A DNA stretch of 64,000 nt from Locusta migratoria (Eukaryota > Arthropoda > Insecta > Orthoptera > Acrididae). The translations under genes and the position numbers were made by a program. The notes beneath the pieces were generated by a model, which saw nothing but the letters and a program-made list of their open reading frames with translations, had not been told where the DNA came from and did no database searches. The stretch is taken from assembly GCA_026315105.1 (NCBI GenBank), contig CM048744.1:348401668-348465667 (forward strand), read 5' to 3'. Shown piece after piece: positions 43,031-54,599 of this stretch. How positions within the stretch are numbered: position 1 is the stretch's first letter; each line of letters starts with the position of its first letter.

Positions 43031-44487
43031 AATTTGAAATTGCAGAAACCCACAGGATCTCCAGTCCCTCCTCAAATCCTTGTGCCCATCACAGGACCTT
43101 TCCCCTCCTACACCCTACAGCCCCCTTTCTACATGCTCCCTAAAGTTCACAAACCCAACCACCCTGGACATCCCATTGTGGTCGGTTATGGGTCCCCCAC
43201 TGAGAGAATCTCTGCTCTCGTGGTCCAACACCTTCAACCTATTACCCACAACCTACTCTCCTATATAAAAGGTATAGACCATTTGTTCCACTGACTCTGC
43301 ACAGTTCCTGCTCCTTTACCACCTAGTACCATGCTTGTCACAGTTGATGCTACCTCACTCTACACCAACATTCCCAATGCTCTTGGCCATGCCACTGTTG
43401 AACACTACCTTTCACAATGCCCAAATGCAACCTCCTTCCTAGTTACTTTGACCAACTACATCATATCTGCAATTACTTCTCCTCTCAAGAAATCACCTAC
43501 AAACAAATTTATGGCACAGCCACAGGCACCCGTAAGGCAACGTCCTGTGCCAACCTGTTCATGGGTCATCTAGAGAAATCCTTCATGTCTACCACTAATC
43601 CCAAATCCCTTATCTGATTCAAATTCATTGATGATATCTTCATAATCTGGACTGAGGGTGAGGACACACTATCCACATTCATTCAAAACCTCAACACCTT
43701 CACCTGGTCCTACTCAACCCAATGAGCCACCTTCCTCGACATTGACCTACTCCTCAAGGAAGGCCTTATCAGTACCTCCATCCATACCAAACCTACCAAC
43801 CATCAACAACACCTACATTTTCACAGCTGCCACCCATTCCACACCAAACTGTCCCTTCCATACAGCCTAGTCACCAGTGGTCATTGCTTCTGCAGTGACA
43901 AGCAATCCCTCTCCAGATATGCAAAACACCGCTCTGAAGCCTTCACTGAAGGTGATTACTCTCCAAACGTTGTTCAGAAACAGATCCCATGGTCCCTGTC
44001 TGTCCAGTCATCCACCCCACCAGCTTCCCCACACCCATTGTCCGGTTGCAATGGAGTATCCCTCTTGTTACCCACTACCACACAGGACTGGAGGCACTTA
44101 AAGCACGTTCTCCACCAGGGCTTGGACTACCTCCTCCCTCCCCACAATGATATTCTGCCACCCACCAAACCTACTTGTCCATCCCTGCTCCAAATCCCTT
44201 GCACATAGCTCAGATCCCTGCAATATACCTAGATGCAAGACTTGTCCTATCCACCATCCCTTCACCACATAATCCAGTCCTGTCACACACATTTCCTATC
44301 TCATAAATGGCAGCGCAACCTGTGAAAGCAGTCATGTTATCTACAAACTGAGCTGCAACCACTGTACAGCTCTTTAGGTGGGTGGGACTAGCACCAATCT
44401 GTCTATCTGAATGAATGGCCATCACCAAACTGTGCCTAGGAGACAGATAGACCATTATGTTGCAGAGTACACTGCACTGCATAATGT
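43031..44487 (+). pseudogene. Penelope-like element: RT plus GIY-YIG remains
   Basis: The plus strand encodes a Penelope-type reverse transcriptase: MLPKVHKPNHPGHPIV and GSPTERISALVVQHLQP (about 43130-43240), VTVDATSLYTNIP (about 43335), YKQIYGTATGT with LFMGHLEKSF (about 43500-43580), catalytic FIDDIFIIW (about 43622), and LHFHSCHPFHTKLSLPYS (about 43815). Further down VIYKLSCNHCTAL and VGGTSTNLSI-like text (about 44330-44400) fits the start of a GIY-YIG nuclease domain. Both aspartates of the RT pair are kept, but stops and shifts break the frame. The element sits inside a minus-strand Jockey copy. Confidence 0.85.
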
Positions 44488-44489
44488 CA

Positions 44490-44593
44490 TGTGAATGTCA
44501 TAAGTGAATGAAGACAAGCAAAGCATACTGCTTTTCATGTTGAGCCATCATATATTTCAGATACTGTTTTAATGGTAAACAACAGAGCATTTA
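44490..44593 (-). pseudogene. Jockey LINE fragment (middle part of split element)
   Basis: The minus strand reads LLFTIKTVSEIYDGST and ACLHSL, the block between the RT thumb and C-terminus in Jockey proteins. It continues exactly from the piece ending at 45400, proving that the SINE composite between them is an insertion. Confidence 0.7.
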
Positions 44594-45080
44594 TATACAT
44601 GTGACGTCTGTTCCGAAAGATCAGATGTCACTTCTGATCCTGCAGTTGTTATTCTTTAATTTTCACAGAATATATGACATCAACTGCGATTGGGCAAAGC
44701 TGAAAATGTGTACCCAGCTGAGATTCGAACCCAGGTCTCCTGCTTTCTAGGCAGTTGCGCTGACCCCTGCACCACTGGAGACACAGTGATCACCGCACCT
44801 GCAAGGACTGTGGACAGGGCGAAGCTGCGAATTTGTATCTGACGGGAGGCGTGCTTAGGTAGTCCTTGCAGGTGCGGTGATCACAGTGTCCCCAGTGGTG
44901 TAGGGGTCAGCACAACTGCCTAGAAAGCAGGAGACCTGGGTTAGAATCCCGGCTGGGTACACATTTTCAGCTTTGCCCAATCGCAGTTGATGTCATATAT
45001 TCTGTGAATATTAAAGAATAACAACTGCAGGATCAGAAGTGACATCTGATCTTTCGGAACAGATGCCACATGTGTATATA
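44592..45080. repeat. long palindrome: two head-to-head SINE-C copies
   Basis: The left arm, 44592-44809, and right arm, 44861-45080, are near-perfect inverted copies about 218 bp long around a 51-bp loop. Each arm holds a tRNA-like core. Such a structure can form a strong hairpin in RNA or single-stranded DNA. Confidence 0.93.
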
Positions 45081-45399
45081 TATATATATAATATGCCAGT
45101 GATGGACAATGATCCTATCATTAGTGGGGAGGGGTGGGCAAGTTTGAAGCCCTTACTCTTACGGGAATTAGTTTCATAACTACGAGTTTGAGTACTGTGG
45201 GCAGGGTGAAGCTGGGAATTTGTATCTGACGGGAGGCGTGCTTAGGTAGTCCTTGCAGGTGCGGTGATCACTGTGTCCCCATTGGTGTAGGGGTCTGCGC
45301 AACTGCCTAGAAAGCAGGAGACCCGGGTTTGAACCCCGGCTGGGTACACATTTTCAGCTTTGCCCAATTGCAGTTGATGTTATATATTCTGTGAATATT
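44594..45399. mobile_element. compound SINE-C insertion (one reverse, two forward) with 13-bp TSD
   Basis: Three copies of a tRNA-containing repeat lie together: reverse (44594-44809), forward (44810-45080) and forward (about 45187-45399). Core landmarks are GGTGTAGGGGTCAGC (A-box region) and CTGGGTTAGAATCCCGG or CGGGTTTGAACCCCGG (B-box region), plus CAGCTTTGCCCAAT and the end ATTCTGTGAATATTA. The whole block is flanked by the perfect 13-bp direct repeat AACAGAGCATTTA (44581-44593 and 45400-45412), so it behaves as one insertion. A 106-bp unrelated spacer with an AT run separates copies two and three. Confidence 0.85.
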
Positions 45400-46010
45400 A
45401 ACAGAGCATTTAGTGTTTAGCAAAATATCATGAACATAGGCTTTCCATGACAGCTTACTATCTATCTTAATGCCTAGGAATTTGAAGTTTAGTCTCACTT
45501 ATCATACGCCAATTCTGTGTAAACAAAATGTCAGTTTTTGGTGAATTTTATTGCAAAAGTTGTAAAAACTGAGTCTTATTGCAGTTTAACATCAATTTAT
45601 TTTCTACAAGCCATGAACTTAATTAATTAACTGCATTATTCATTATTATATCAATATTGCCACCAACATTCTTCACTACCAAGCTTGTGCCATCAGCAAA
45701 CAGAAATATCTGTTATACTGGAAGGCATGTCATTTGTATAAATGACAAACATTAGTGGCTCCAGAACAGAACTCTTGTGATTCCACCATGTAACTGTACC
45801 TCATTGTGAGTGCATACCTTAGCTAATTTCATCACTGTAGAGAATTACTATCTGCTGCCTGTCATAAAGTAAGAGGTGAACCAATTGTGAGCTACTGCAC
45901 TTACTCCATTATTTCCCAACTTCTGCCAGAAATTTTTGTGATTGACACAATCAAATGCTTTTGTTAAATCAAAGAATATATTAAGTGTAACTAAAGATCG
46001 ATCTTCACAA
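45400..46010 (-). pseudogene. Jockey LINE RT fragment (proximal part of split element)
   Basis: Minus-strand text includes [19 protein letters not shown] (about 45965), [11 protein letters not shown] (about 45890), a damaged palm, FADGTSLVV (about 45690) where FADDTSL is expected, LSSWLVENKLMLNCNKTQFL (about 45615) and FKFLGIKIDSKLSWKAYVHD (about 45480). The second catalytic aspartate has become glycine. The element is interrupted at 45400 by the SINE composite. Confidence 0.82.
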
Positions 46011-47139
46011 ACACTTTATCATATTTGATTCACTTTCTTTCAAGGCTTCTCCTCCAAAGCTGTTGTTATGTTCTAAATTATTTAATCTGTTCTTGACCTT
46101 CTTACTGTGAACAATAAAGTTCAGTCTTTATATGAATGTGAAATTTATTTAGGGGATTCAATTCTGTAAGTGGTGACCCCTAGTGTTCAGCATAATGTTT
46201 TTTCATTCATTTGGAGTGCTTTTCATGACTTTCACACTGGTTTATGACTGAAATATTCCACATCACAATTTGACAGTTACAATAACTTTGCCAGTCCAAC
46301 CCCCACTTGGTTTTCACTTCAGACCACATCCTGTCTCATGCATGCCTAACCTGCTTGGATCACTGCTTCAGTTTCGCAGTTTCCTCAGAACATGTTCTTC
46401 ACACCATACACCACAAGTGAGGTTAGGTATTGTCGTGACTCTGGTTTTGTCACATCCAATGGGCTTTTTGGTGTTTGACCTTTATACAGTGGTAACAGAC
46501 ATCAGAACATTTTCCATGTGCTCCCCAATTATCCAACCCAGACAATTAAAATTTTTGTAATTTGAACATTACACTTTCAACTGCCCCTTCATGCATGCTG
46601 GGGTACCACTCTGTGGGCCACCTAGTCTTCCAACAAGGTGCTAATCTGCCACCACCTCCATCTTTGTGTTTGCCTTGGGGTACACTGACTTTCTCATCAA
46701 TGCTATTTTGGCTTCTCCTTCAAACTCTTTCTACAAGCTGGAACAGTTTTCTCTTGCCTTATGTGCACCTATTTCTGCATGTGCAATGATTGTTCTGGAC
46801 ATCCCAGTTGCATCATGGTTCACGTAACTGCTATCCATGGGAGTGAATAGTGAAAGTATTGTAGCTTCGGGCTTTTTGTAACCCCATGTACAGTGACAGT
46901 GCATTCAGTGTGCAGTCTTCTTCTCTCTCTCTCTCTCTCTTTTTCCCCACAATCCAGTGTAGCACCAGATTACCGTGCTGTTATGTCACATTGTGCCTCT
47001 GCACTACAGCTTGTCTTCCTAGGCACAACAGGGACATGTGCCGCAACACGTGGGTTTTATGCCTTACCACAACAAGTGTGCAGGGATTTGGCTATCACTG
47101 AGATGCAGGTACAGGAACTATTAACTACTATAGGTGCCA
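46011..47139. other. interval without assigned genes, with a CT microsatellite
   Basis: Open plus-strand frames at 46270-46560 and 46886-47237 have no motif I can assign. They could be the decayed start of the Gypsy copy that becomes recognisable at 47140. A (CT)n run lies near 46919-46942. Confidence 0.35.
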
Positions 47140-47298
47140 CTTGTCTGATGCAGCCAAACTCCAGGACCCCCTCATGGACACTCTTGCTGGCAAACAAACG
47201 TCTGACAAACGTCCTGTTCCATGGATTCCCGATATGACAGATGATTTCTCTGCATTTAAGGACCTTTTGGCTAAGGCTGTTCCCATAACCTCACCTAG
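47140..47298 (+). pseudogene. Gypsy polyprotein fragment (RT thumb/connection)
   Basis: The frame reads KLQDPLMDTLAGKQTSDK then VPWIPDMTDDFSAFKDLLAK, the segment between RT and RNase H in Gypsy elements. A close relative occurs on the minus strand at about 56690-56620. The frame stops at the left LTR of the element inserted here, and the RNase H continuation is found at 51530. Confidence 0.8.
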
Positions 47299-47621
47299 TG
47301 TAGGGAAACAAGTGATACTACAACCCAATGAACTGACATAAGAATGTCAAATAGTTTATTTAAATACCATTTATGGAGAGATATTTTGTCCAATTTTTTG
47401 TCTATATTATTCAAATTAGTTATCACTTATTTTTAATGAAAAGTATTATGTAAAGTGAATTTGAATGTAAATTAACTTAAAGGTCAAGGAATAAGTATAT
47501 AACTTGCATGCTCTATGAACCTTGGTTCTTTTGTTTTATGAGTTGAGGAAAATTTGTTAGGTTATTGTTAGAGACAGATGTGAGACCAGAGTGTTGGTCT
47601 CAAGTTCGAGTCAATAATGTA
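47299..47621 (+). repeat. left LTR
   Basis: It begins TGTAGGGAAACAAGTG and ends near GTCAATAATGTA. It contains AATTTGAATGTAAATTAAC-type text shared with the right LTR. Compared with the right LTR it has a GGGA insertion near the start and lacks a T-rich ~30-bp block. Confidence 0.78.
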
Positions 47622-47915
47622 TGACTGATTAAGTCAGCAGCACGAGTATTTTCTGGTGTTACTGCATAACAAGATTACGCCGAGAGAATAGCCAAGCTGT
47701 ATTAGCATTGCGGGTGTTCCAGCCGGCTGATTCCAGCAGTGGACCTGATCTGAAATGTCAGTCCCAGTGCTGCAGAGTTCATCACATTGCTATGCCAGGG
47801 TCTCTTTGCAGCTCGTCATGCAGCACTGTGGTGAGAATACCTGAACATAACTATTTTGTGTTTTAGGTGGTTGTGTGTTCTGTTAAAGTAGGAAGAAATG
47901 CCCAGAACCTGAAGA

Positions 47916-48475
47916 ATGGCTCAGGTAGAGAAAGAACTTACTCTAGAAATGTTCATGCAGAGACTAGAAGCTAGATTGGTAGGAATAGAAAATATGGGCA
48001 AGAGGAGTGAGGAAAGGGCAGTGAATACAGATAAAGAATTGAAATTATTGTCTGAAAACAATTAGAAAAGGTTAGCACTTTTGGAAATCAATTGGAAACT
48101 CATGTGAGGGAGTGTAAGGAGAGGTTCACTTTATTTTACAACGAAATTAAAACTGGGTGCAGAATTTTGCAGGTAAAGAGCAGGTGAAAGAGATTGCAGA
48201 ACAAGTGTTTGAACAAAATTATCTAGTCAACTAAACAAGAAAGCAATAATACCTGATTTTAATGTGGGAGTTTTAGTATTAACTTGAAATTATCAAGTAA
48301 GCTTGAGTATAAAGAAACAGACCAATAAATTTTTTCAGAAATTGTGTGGTCCATATACTATATCTAAATTATGACATCCAAAAGCAGCTTACTTGATAGA
48401 TCCCATTACTCAACATGAAAAGGGATTATACAATATAAGTGCATTGAAGCCATATATAACCCCTCAGGCCGATTA
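47916..48475 (+). pseudogene. gag-like start joined to pol tail (deleted polyprotein)
   Basis: An ATG at 47916 opens MAQVEKELTLEMFMQRLEAR followed by a charged, coiled-coil-like stretch, then a stop and a shift; the text resumes around HVRECKERFTLFYNEIK in another frame. From about 48328 the text reads KLCGPYTISK and KGLYNISALKPYITP, which resembles the end of a retrotransposon integrase region. The two parts are normally several kilobases apart, so most of the polyprotein has been lost. Confidence 0.55.
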
Positions 48476-50884
48476 ACACTATTTGTTAATCAAGAGACTG
48501 ACAACCTCTAGGTATGCCAGTCATCTGTTCTTTTACTTCCTTTTTAGTTTTCCGAAGAACAGATATATTTTCTTATACTACCCTGTTTATCTGTTTAATA
48601 CTTCTTTGACTATATTTTCATCATTCTTATATACCTATTGAGGTAAAATGATTATAAGGAGTAACTGTAAAGTTTATGGAAGTAAAGATGACCTGCTTTG
48701 TGAAAATGTAATGTTGCCAACTGAGTAAAAGACTTCTCACAAACATTGCATTTATGAAGTTTTGACTAGTGAAGTTGTAATGCATCAAATGTTAATAGCC
48801 ATTGTATGACAATTTAAACTTAGACTAAAGTCTATAGTTATTTCCCAACATTGACTTATAATGAGGTGAATAGGAGATTTTAAACTCAGAAATTTCTAAC
48901 AAAATGGTAGGCTAAGACTTACCTTGACTGTAGCCTATGAGTGGAAGTAATGGTTATTATACCAATGAGTATTAATATCAAAAAGGGGTAGTGTATAGTA
49001 TTGTGTACAATTTATAATAAGGTTTTGTACATTTTATGAAAGAATACAAACCAAAAGGGTGGGTTTGTATTTTGATATGGGAAGGTAGTTAGGTACACCT
49101 TTACACACACACAGTTAAACATACACATTTTACACTGCACAAACAAGTGCTATTAATTGCTCATCACAGGCATACCATAGTGGGGATTGGAGCTTTTCTT
49201 CGGGGGGTCCTGTAAGTGAAGCTATGGCATCCATTCTGTAGTGAGGCAGCTCATATCTAGCCTGCCATCTTTTGCCCTCTGGTGCCATAGTGATGAACTG
49301 AAGGGACCAGGGATTTCCTGGGGTGGGGGGTGCGGGGGTGTTTCCTGTCTTTCTGGGCTATCTTCTATCCTTCTTTGGCTCCAATCTCCAATTCTTCTTT
49401 TTCCTTTCTTGCTACTCTTTATGAGCGCCAATCCTTAGTCCCCTTTCCACTGTGCACATGGCTTTATCACTAAGACTCTTCATTTCCGTGTCAGTATTTT
49501 TTTACTGACTTTCACTGACAGTGTTGACCCTGTGAGGGATCGCCATAGAATTAACGTGCTCACACATACACATACATACATCTATCTGTATTTTACACTA
49601 TACATTATACAGACTTTTATATACAACAGTACATTCAAGAACACTCACACATACAGGTAGGCATTAGAGATAGTGGGGAATTAGGAATGTGATAAGATTT
49701 TTATAGCTAGTTGGTATATAGGTTAAGGGTGTCTCAGGCTAGGTGAAAATATTTATGCTTAGCTAGCATAAAGTAGGTAGTTAATAGGATAGCACACTCC
49801 CCTAGTAATAAGAATAAGAGTATGTGAGACTGTAAATAAGGTATGAATATACCAACTGGAAAGATTAATGAGAGAAAAGAGGTGTTATAGGACTGGAGTA
49901 ATGCTGAATGAGAATGAAGGAGATGTTACCTAAGGAATACCTAGTGGATTTAGTGTTGTGGTGTTTGAGTGAGTAGGTAGTCCTACAGAAGAAGCTAGTA
50001 CTCATGGTCAGGAGCCTTAGGAAAAGAACCTGATTGGGTTTGGTATGCCCACAGAGTGGATCCAACCCATTTTGAAGTTGGAAGGTGGACAATCTAATAG
50101 AAGCTTGCTGTCTTATTATTGTAATTTTGCTATTCCTATGAACTTTGTAAGGCTGGTCTTGGTTTTCCAGTTGGATAGTTATGAGTGAGCAAGTGACAAG
50201 TGATCCTCAGTTTTTCCTCTTGTTCTTTTAACTTACAGTGGGATGTGCTATCCTTCTGGTAACAGAATTAACACATATTAAAATTCCTATATAAATGCTG
50301 AAAAAGAAGTTAAAGATCGTTATAGCTAAGAATTTGCCTTTATAGCTGAGACAAATCTCTTAATGAAAGAGGATACACCTTCCATTTCTAACCCACATGA
50401 GATTCGAATTGAGTAATATAATGACGTGTAAATAAAATCATGTAAGATAAAAAAGGTTAATTATGCCTTAATAAGAAAAAGATTTACCCAAATCAAAAAG
50501 ATGTTTATAGATCCAAAAAGAAGAAGTAAATAATTTTACCTTTAATGAAACATGGCCTGTTTTTGTCAAAAGAAATGTTACTTAGAAAAGAAAAAAGGTT
50601 TAGTTGTATCTTTATTTAATGGGGACTCAATTGTAATAAGTGATACCAACAAATGCAAGAAAAAAAAGTGATACAAACATTTTACATTATTTATGATACC
50701 ATTTAATAAGGAAATATTTGTGTCAAAAAGAATGAACTTTAGGAATGATAAGTTTATAATAACAGGATGCAACATTTTATCATTCTGTTAACTTAATGTT
50801 TCTAGCTGTGATATTTTTGTGTTTGTAATTAAATTTTAGTTGGGTGGTATTTGCCATCTTATGTCTAAGGGTAGGGGTATGTAG
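48476..50884. other. unassigned internal DNA of the LTR element
   Basis: AT-rich and CpG-poor with CA-rich runs near 49105 and 49560. No protein domain was recognised. It may be the element's own long 3' non-coding region or later insertions. Confidence 0.35.
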
Positions 50885-51230
50885 TGTAACAAGTGATACT
50901 ACAACCCACTGAACTGACATAAGAATGTCAAATAGTTTATTTAAATATCATTTATGGAGGAATACCTTCTTCTGATTTTTTCTTTCTTTTTCATCCTCTC
51001 TTCTTTTGTCTCTATTTTCAGATTAGTTATCAATTATTTTTTAATAAAAAAGTATTATGTAAAGTGAATTTGAATGTAAATGAACTTAAAGGTCTAGGAA
51101 TAAGTATGTAATTTGCATGCTCTATGAACCTTGATTCCTTTGTTTTATGAGTTGAGGAGATTTTGTTAGATTATTGCTGGAGACAGATGTGAAACGAGAG
51201 TGTTGGTCTCAAGTTCGAGTCAATAATGTA
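50885..51230 (+). repeat. right LTR
   Basis: It begins TGTAACAAGTGATACTAC and ends GTCAATAATGTA. It matches the left LTR over nearly its whole length. A CTTTCTTTTTCATCCTCTC insertion is unique to this copy. Confidence 0.78.
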
Positions 51231-51529
51231 TTTTTCAGAAGAATAAAGGCGTGTATTCTACCATAAAACTTTGATAAAGTTATTGCAAAGTAAATGCTCA
51301 TTATAATTATTCTCTCTGATTTGTCCAAAAAGTAAACTCCGGAATTATTAAGAGTCCGAGTATACTTATACAAAGAAGAAAAAACAGAAGGAACAGAGTA
51401 ACTGGACCTCATATTGTTGTCATCTTCATTGTAGGAAAGATTCAAGCCAGAAGACTAAATTTTATTTAAATTACAACAAAATGAATACCAATTTACCATA
51501 CATGGTCCTGTAGAATTTCAAGTTCTGCA

Positions 51530-51735
51530 GAAGTAACACTACACTAGATGCCAAACTTTTCACCACAACTGATGCGAGTGACATCACTATTGGTGCTGTT
51601 CTCAGCCAGACTGTTTCCATCAGTTGTGACATGTTGTTGCACCACTTTTTCTCCAAAAAACTGAACAATGCAATAAAGAAGTACTCTGCCTTTGATCGAG
51701 AGCTTCTTATGCTGTATGAAGCCATTAAATGATCA
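51530..51735 (+). pseudogene. Gypsy RNase H fragment
   Basis: The frame reads LFTTTDASDITIGAVLSQ and FFSKKLNNAIKKYSAFDREL followed by LMLYEAIK. DAS and the FDRELL region are the RNase H landmarks of Gypsy. Together with 47140-47298 it forms one Gypsy copy opened by the LTR element. Bases 51231-51529 are foreign and unassigned. Confidence 0.85.
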
Positions 51736-51764
51736 CATAAGAAGCTCTAGTAATTCCATGTGTA

Positions 51765-53225
51765 AATATATGTCACATATAATAGTAAATGAGCTTTTGG
51801 AGTGTATGTATCAAGTTTACATCAAATAACTGATTAAAGAGATTAATGATGCCACTTTTGTTTCTGTGCAGGCTGACGAAACAACAGATATTGTGTGCAG
51901 AAGTAAATTTTTTATTATACTCTGGTATATTAAGGGAAGGAAACCTGTTGAAAGATTTCTTTCCTTTGAAAATTTTAATGATAGAACAGCATATGGAATT
52001 AGTAAGGTTTTAAAAAGAAGACTGAAACGTTTCAGTGTTCAAGAAAAACTCATTACTCAGGCACACAATGATGCCCCAGTAATGTGCAGCAGTCACAGTG
52101 ATGTACAGACACTGATGCAGAGCACTTTATCACATGCCAAGTATGTTCACTGTTATATGCACCAAATGAATTTGGTTCTTCACAACCAAGCATAAAGTCG
52201 ATAAAAGCATAAAGTCGATAAGGTTGTTCTTTGCAAATATTGCTGATTTTAAAAATTTTTTCCTTCATATCCCAAGCGAAGTGATTTGTTACAGACAATC
52301 TGCAACAAGAGAATTCCTTCAGTCTCTTAAACTAGATAGAACTTCCAGTCCTGCATTGTAAAAATTGTCAAAGAAAACAAATTGCACTTAAAGGAATGTT
52401 TTGAAAAGATTGAGGAAGAGGATTCCTGGGATGATGTAACAATATGAGAAGCATTTACCTTAATAAATTTACTTCACAATCCACACTTTTTGTTCCTCCT
52501 AAACTTTTTCTATGATATCATGAAACACGTTGAAATTACTATAACACAGTTCAGATGCAGAGTGCAAATGCCATTACCGTATCCAATGCATTACATCATT
52601 TTGAGTGTGCTGTATCTGAAATACAAGAGAACATTCAACAGTTTCTGGTGATGAGTGTATTGCTCCTCCAAGAAAACATTCCAAATGTAGCAGTGAACTT
52701 AATCTGACAGCATATGTCAAAGAAGTCTGTCACATTATGACCAACCAACTGAAAGGAAGATTTGAAAACTCTCATGTATTTAGCAGCTTTGAAATCATTG
52801 ATCTCTTTTAGAGAACATTTCCCAGCCATTTTGGTCAATACTTTTTCATCAAACTAAAGTACTTTTATTTGCCACGATAAATTGAAAAATGAACTGTCAG
52901 TGATTTATCTCAATGATACATTTAGAGGCAATGCATCTGTTTGTGGGGTGTGTTTACTTTCTTTGTGGAACATTCCTTCACTAAAGTGCACAAAACATTA
53001 CAAATTACACTAACTACACCAATTTCAACAGCAGAAGAAGAGCGCAGTTTCAGCGCCTCAAAAAAAACCTTTCTCAGGAACAGTATGAGTCAGGAAAGGC
53101 TGAACTCACTGGCTGTTTGTTCCATTCACAAGGAGGAAATCAGTGATCTTCAAAACTTCAACAACAGAGTAATTGACAAGTTTGCCAGTCAAAAGAACAG
53201 ACATGCACATTTACTGTATAAATAA
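51765..53225 (+). pseudogene. hAT-like (ZMYM1/DUF4371-type) transposase pseudogene
   Basis: Readable blocks are FVSVQADETTDIVCRSKFF (about 51855), FLSFENFNDRTAYGISKVL (about 51955), AHNDAPVMCSSHSDVQTLM (about 52060), YVHCYMHQMNLVLH (about 52140), and the C-terminal dimerisation region TPISTAEEERSFSASKKTFL (about 53015) with RLNSLAVCSIHKE. The order matches the catalytic and dimerisation parts of hAT-derived proteins. Frames break several times between 52200 and 52940. An 18-bp unit (AGCATAAAGTCGATAA) is duplicated at about 52190-52222. Terminal repeats were not found. Confidence 0.82.
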
Positions 53226-53879
53226 CCTGTCAGAATACAAACCTCGTTAGTTAACGTGCTAGTTAGGTAAAATACACATGAAACTGCTCTTAGTCAACGG
53301 TTTTCCCAGAGTTTTTACCTTGGCCATAAGGCATAAGTCAGGAGAGTCCCTGTTGTCTTTCTGGTGCATTCCCAATGAGGAAGAAGTCACATACATCTTC
53401 CCACAGTTCATTTTGTTTTTGACATCACAATCAGTACACAGAAGCACAACTACAATAAGCACAAACTTCAGCATAAGAAGAGCTGCTGAACTTTGGTTCC
53501 AATCCAAACACCTCAAAGCCCCCCCCCCCCATCCCCCAAAGTTCTTCAGTATATTGTGTCACCATAGCATAAACTCAGGCACCCACATACATACTCAAAA
53601 ACTCAGCTGGTAGACCAGACCAACTACAATATTACACACACATAACCCCCCTCCAGAAAATAAGTAATTAAATAAAAATGTTTATTGAATATTTGTATAA
53701 ATTTTTATTAGCTATAGTGTTTCATAGATTATATTAATTACTACATAATTAGTATATTAAATACCTTTTGAATGTGTTTAAATGGTGTTATATAAATGGA
53801 GGTAACATAATGAACACTCCAGACTGATTCTATTACACTGGGTACTAAATTATTGTCTGGCACCCACCAATGGAACAGC
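53226..53879. other. interval without recognised genes
   Basis: Contains a C-run near 53519-53530 and CA-rich text. No family was assigned to the frames on either strand. Confidence 0.4.
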
Positions 53880-54310
53880 ATTAGCTGCCACTGTTCACAA
53901 TGTTTTAATTTTCTCATATCTTTCTTGAAATTCCTCTTTCTGTTCTTCAAGATTTTTGACATTTAAAATTTTTCTTTTTTGTTTAATTGGTTTTATTCTT
54001 TCATATTTTGTATTAAATTCAAATATTGCTCTTACTAATTGATGATCACTGCTTGTCTTGGACCTGTTTAACACAGGACTCATTTGCAACTTGGATACTT
54101 CTTGAAAAACATATTCATAATAGGTGTTTTCATGCATTCTGAAAATTGTACCAGTCTCTCGCCTCTGTCATTGCTTTCGTCTATTCCTTATTTGCTAACA
54201 AATGAATCACCTTCTTTCTATGTTCCAACTTTGGCATTAAAGGCTCCTATTATGAATTTATAAAAACAATCTCTGCCTTTTTCACAGGTTTCTTTCAGAT
54301 ATTTGTAGAA
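53880..54310 (-). pseudogene. LINE endonuclease fragment (APE-type)
   Basis: The minus strand gives a FIIGAFNAKVG-like block (about 54265), RGERLVQFSECM (about 54150), then SKTSSDHQLVRAIFEFNTKY (about 54050), carrying the SDH motif with the catalytic histidine. A lysine-rich linker follows (IKPIKQKRKI). It is the endonuclease C-terminal half of a non-LTR element different from the RTE at 2638. No RT is attached. Confidence 0.75.
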
Positions 54311-54345
54311 TATGGAGGTCCGGGTTCGATTCCCGGCCGCACCAC
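54311..54345 (+). other. tRNA 3'-half-like sequence
   Basis: A TPsiC-arm-like GGTCCGGGTTCGATTCCCGG is followed by CCGCACCA. There is no matching 5' half, so this is a tRNA-derived fragment, not a gene. Confidence 0.4.
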
Positions 54346-54599
54346 AAATTTTAATTCAATGCTTCAGATTTATCAATAATGTCTTTGACATATTTGAAAC
54401 ATAAATCCGTCTCTGGGATCGTTTATTTCTATTAATTGATATTTATATTCCTTTCATTGAGTTGAAGCCTGAATTTGATTGAGCATAATTCAAGAGGGAA
54501 GACTGGTGGGGAGAATTCTTCTTTACTCACTGGTGAAAAGTGGTCATTTATTAACGAATCAATGCATTGAATAAAACCTGTTTGTGTTTTCAGCCTGCT

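Larger units (their letters stand above)
47299..51230 (+). mobile_element. internally deleted LTR retrotransposon with paired LTRs
   Basis: Two direct repeats, 47299-47621 and 50885-51230, share most of their sequence, from AACAAGTGATACTACAACCC to GTTCGAGTCAATAATGTA. Between them lie a gag-like start (47916), a pol-like C-terminal scrap (about 48328-48475) and 2.4 kb of unassigned AT-rich DNA. The RT, RNase H and integrase cores are missing, so it could only move using enzymes from elsewhere. No clean TSD was found. Confidence 0.75.
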
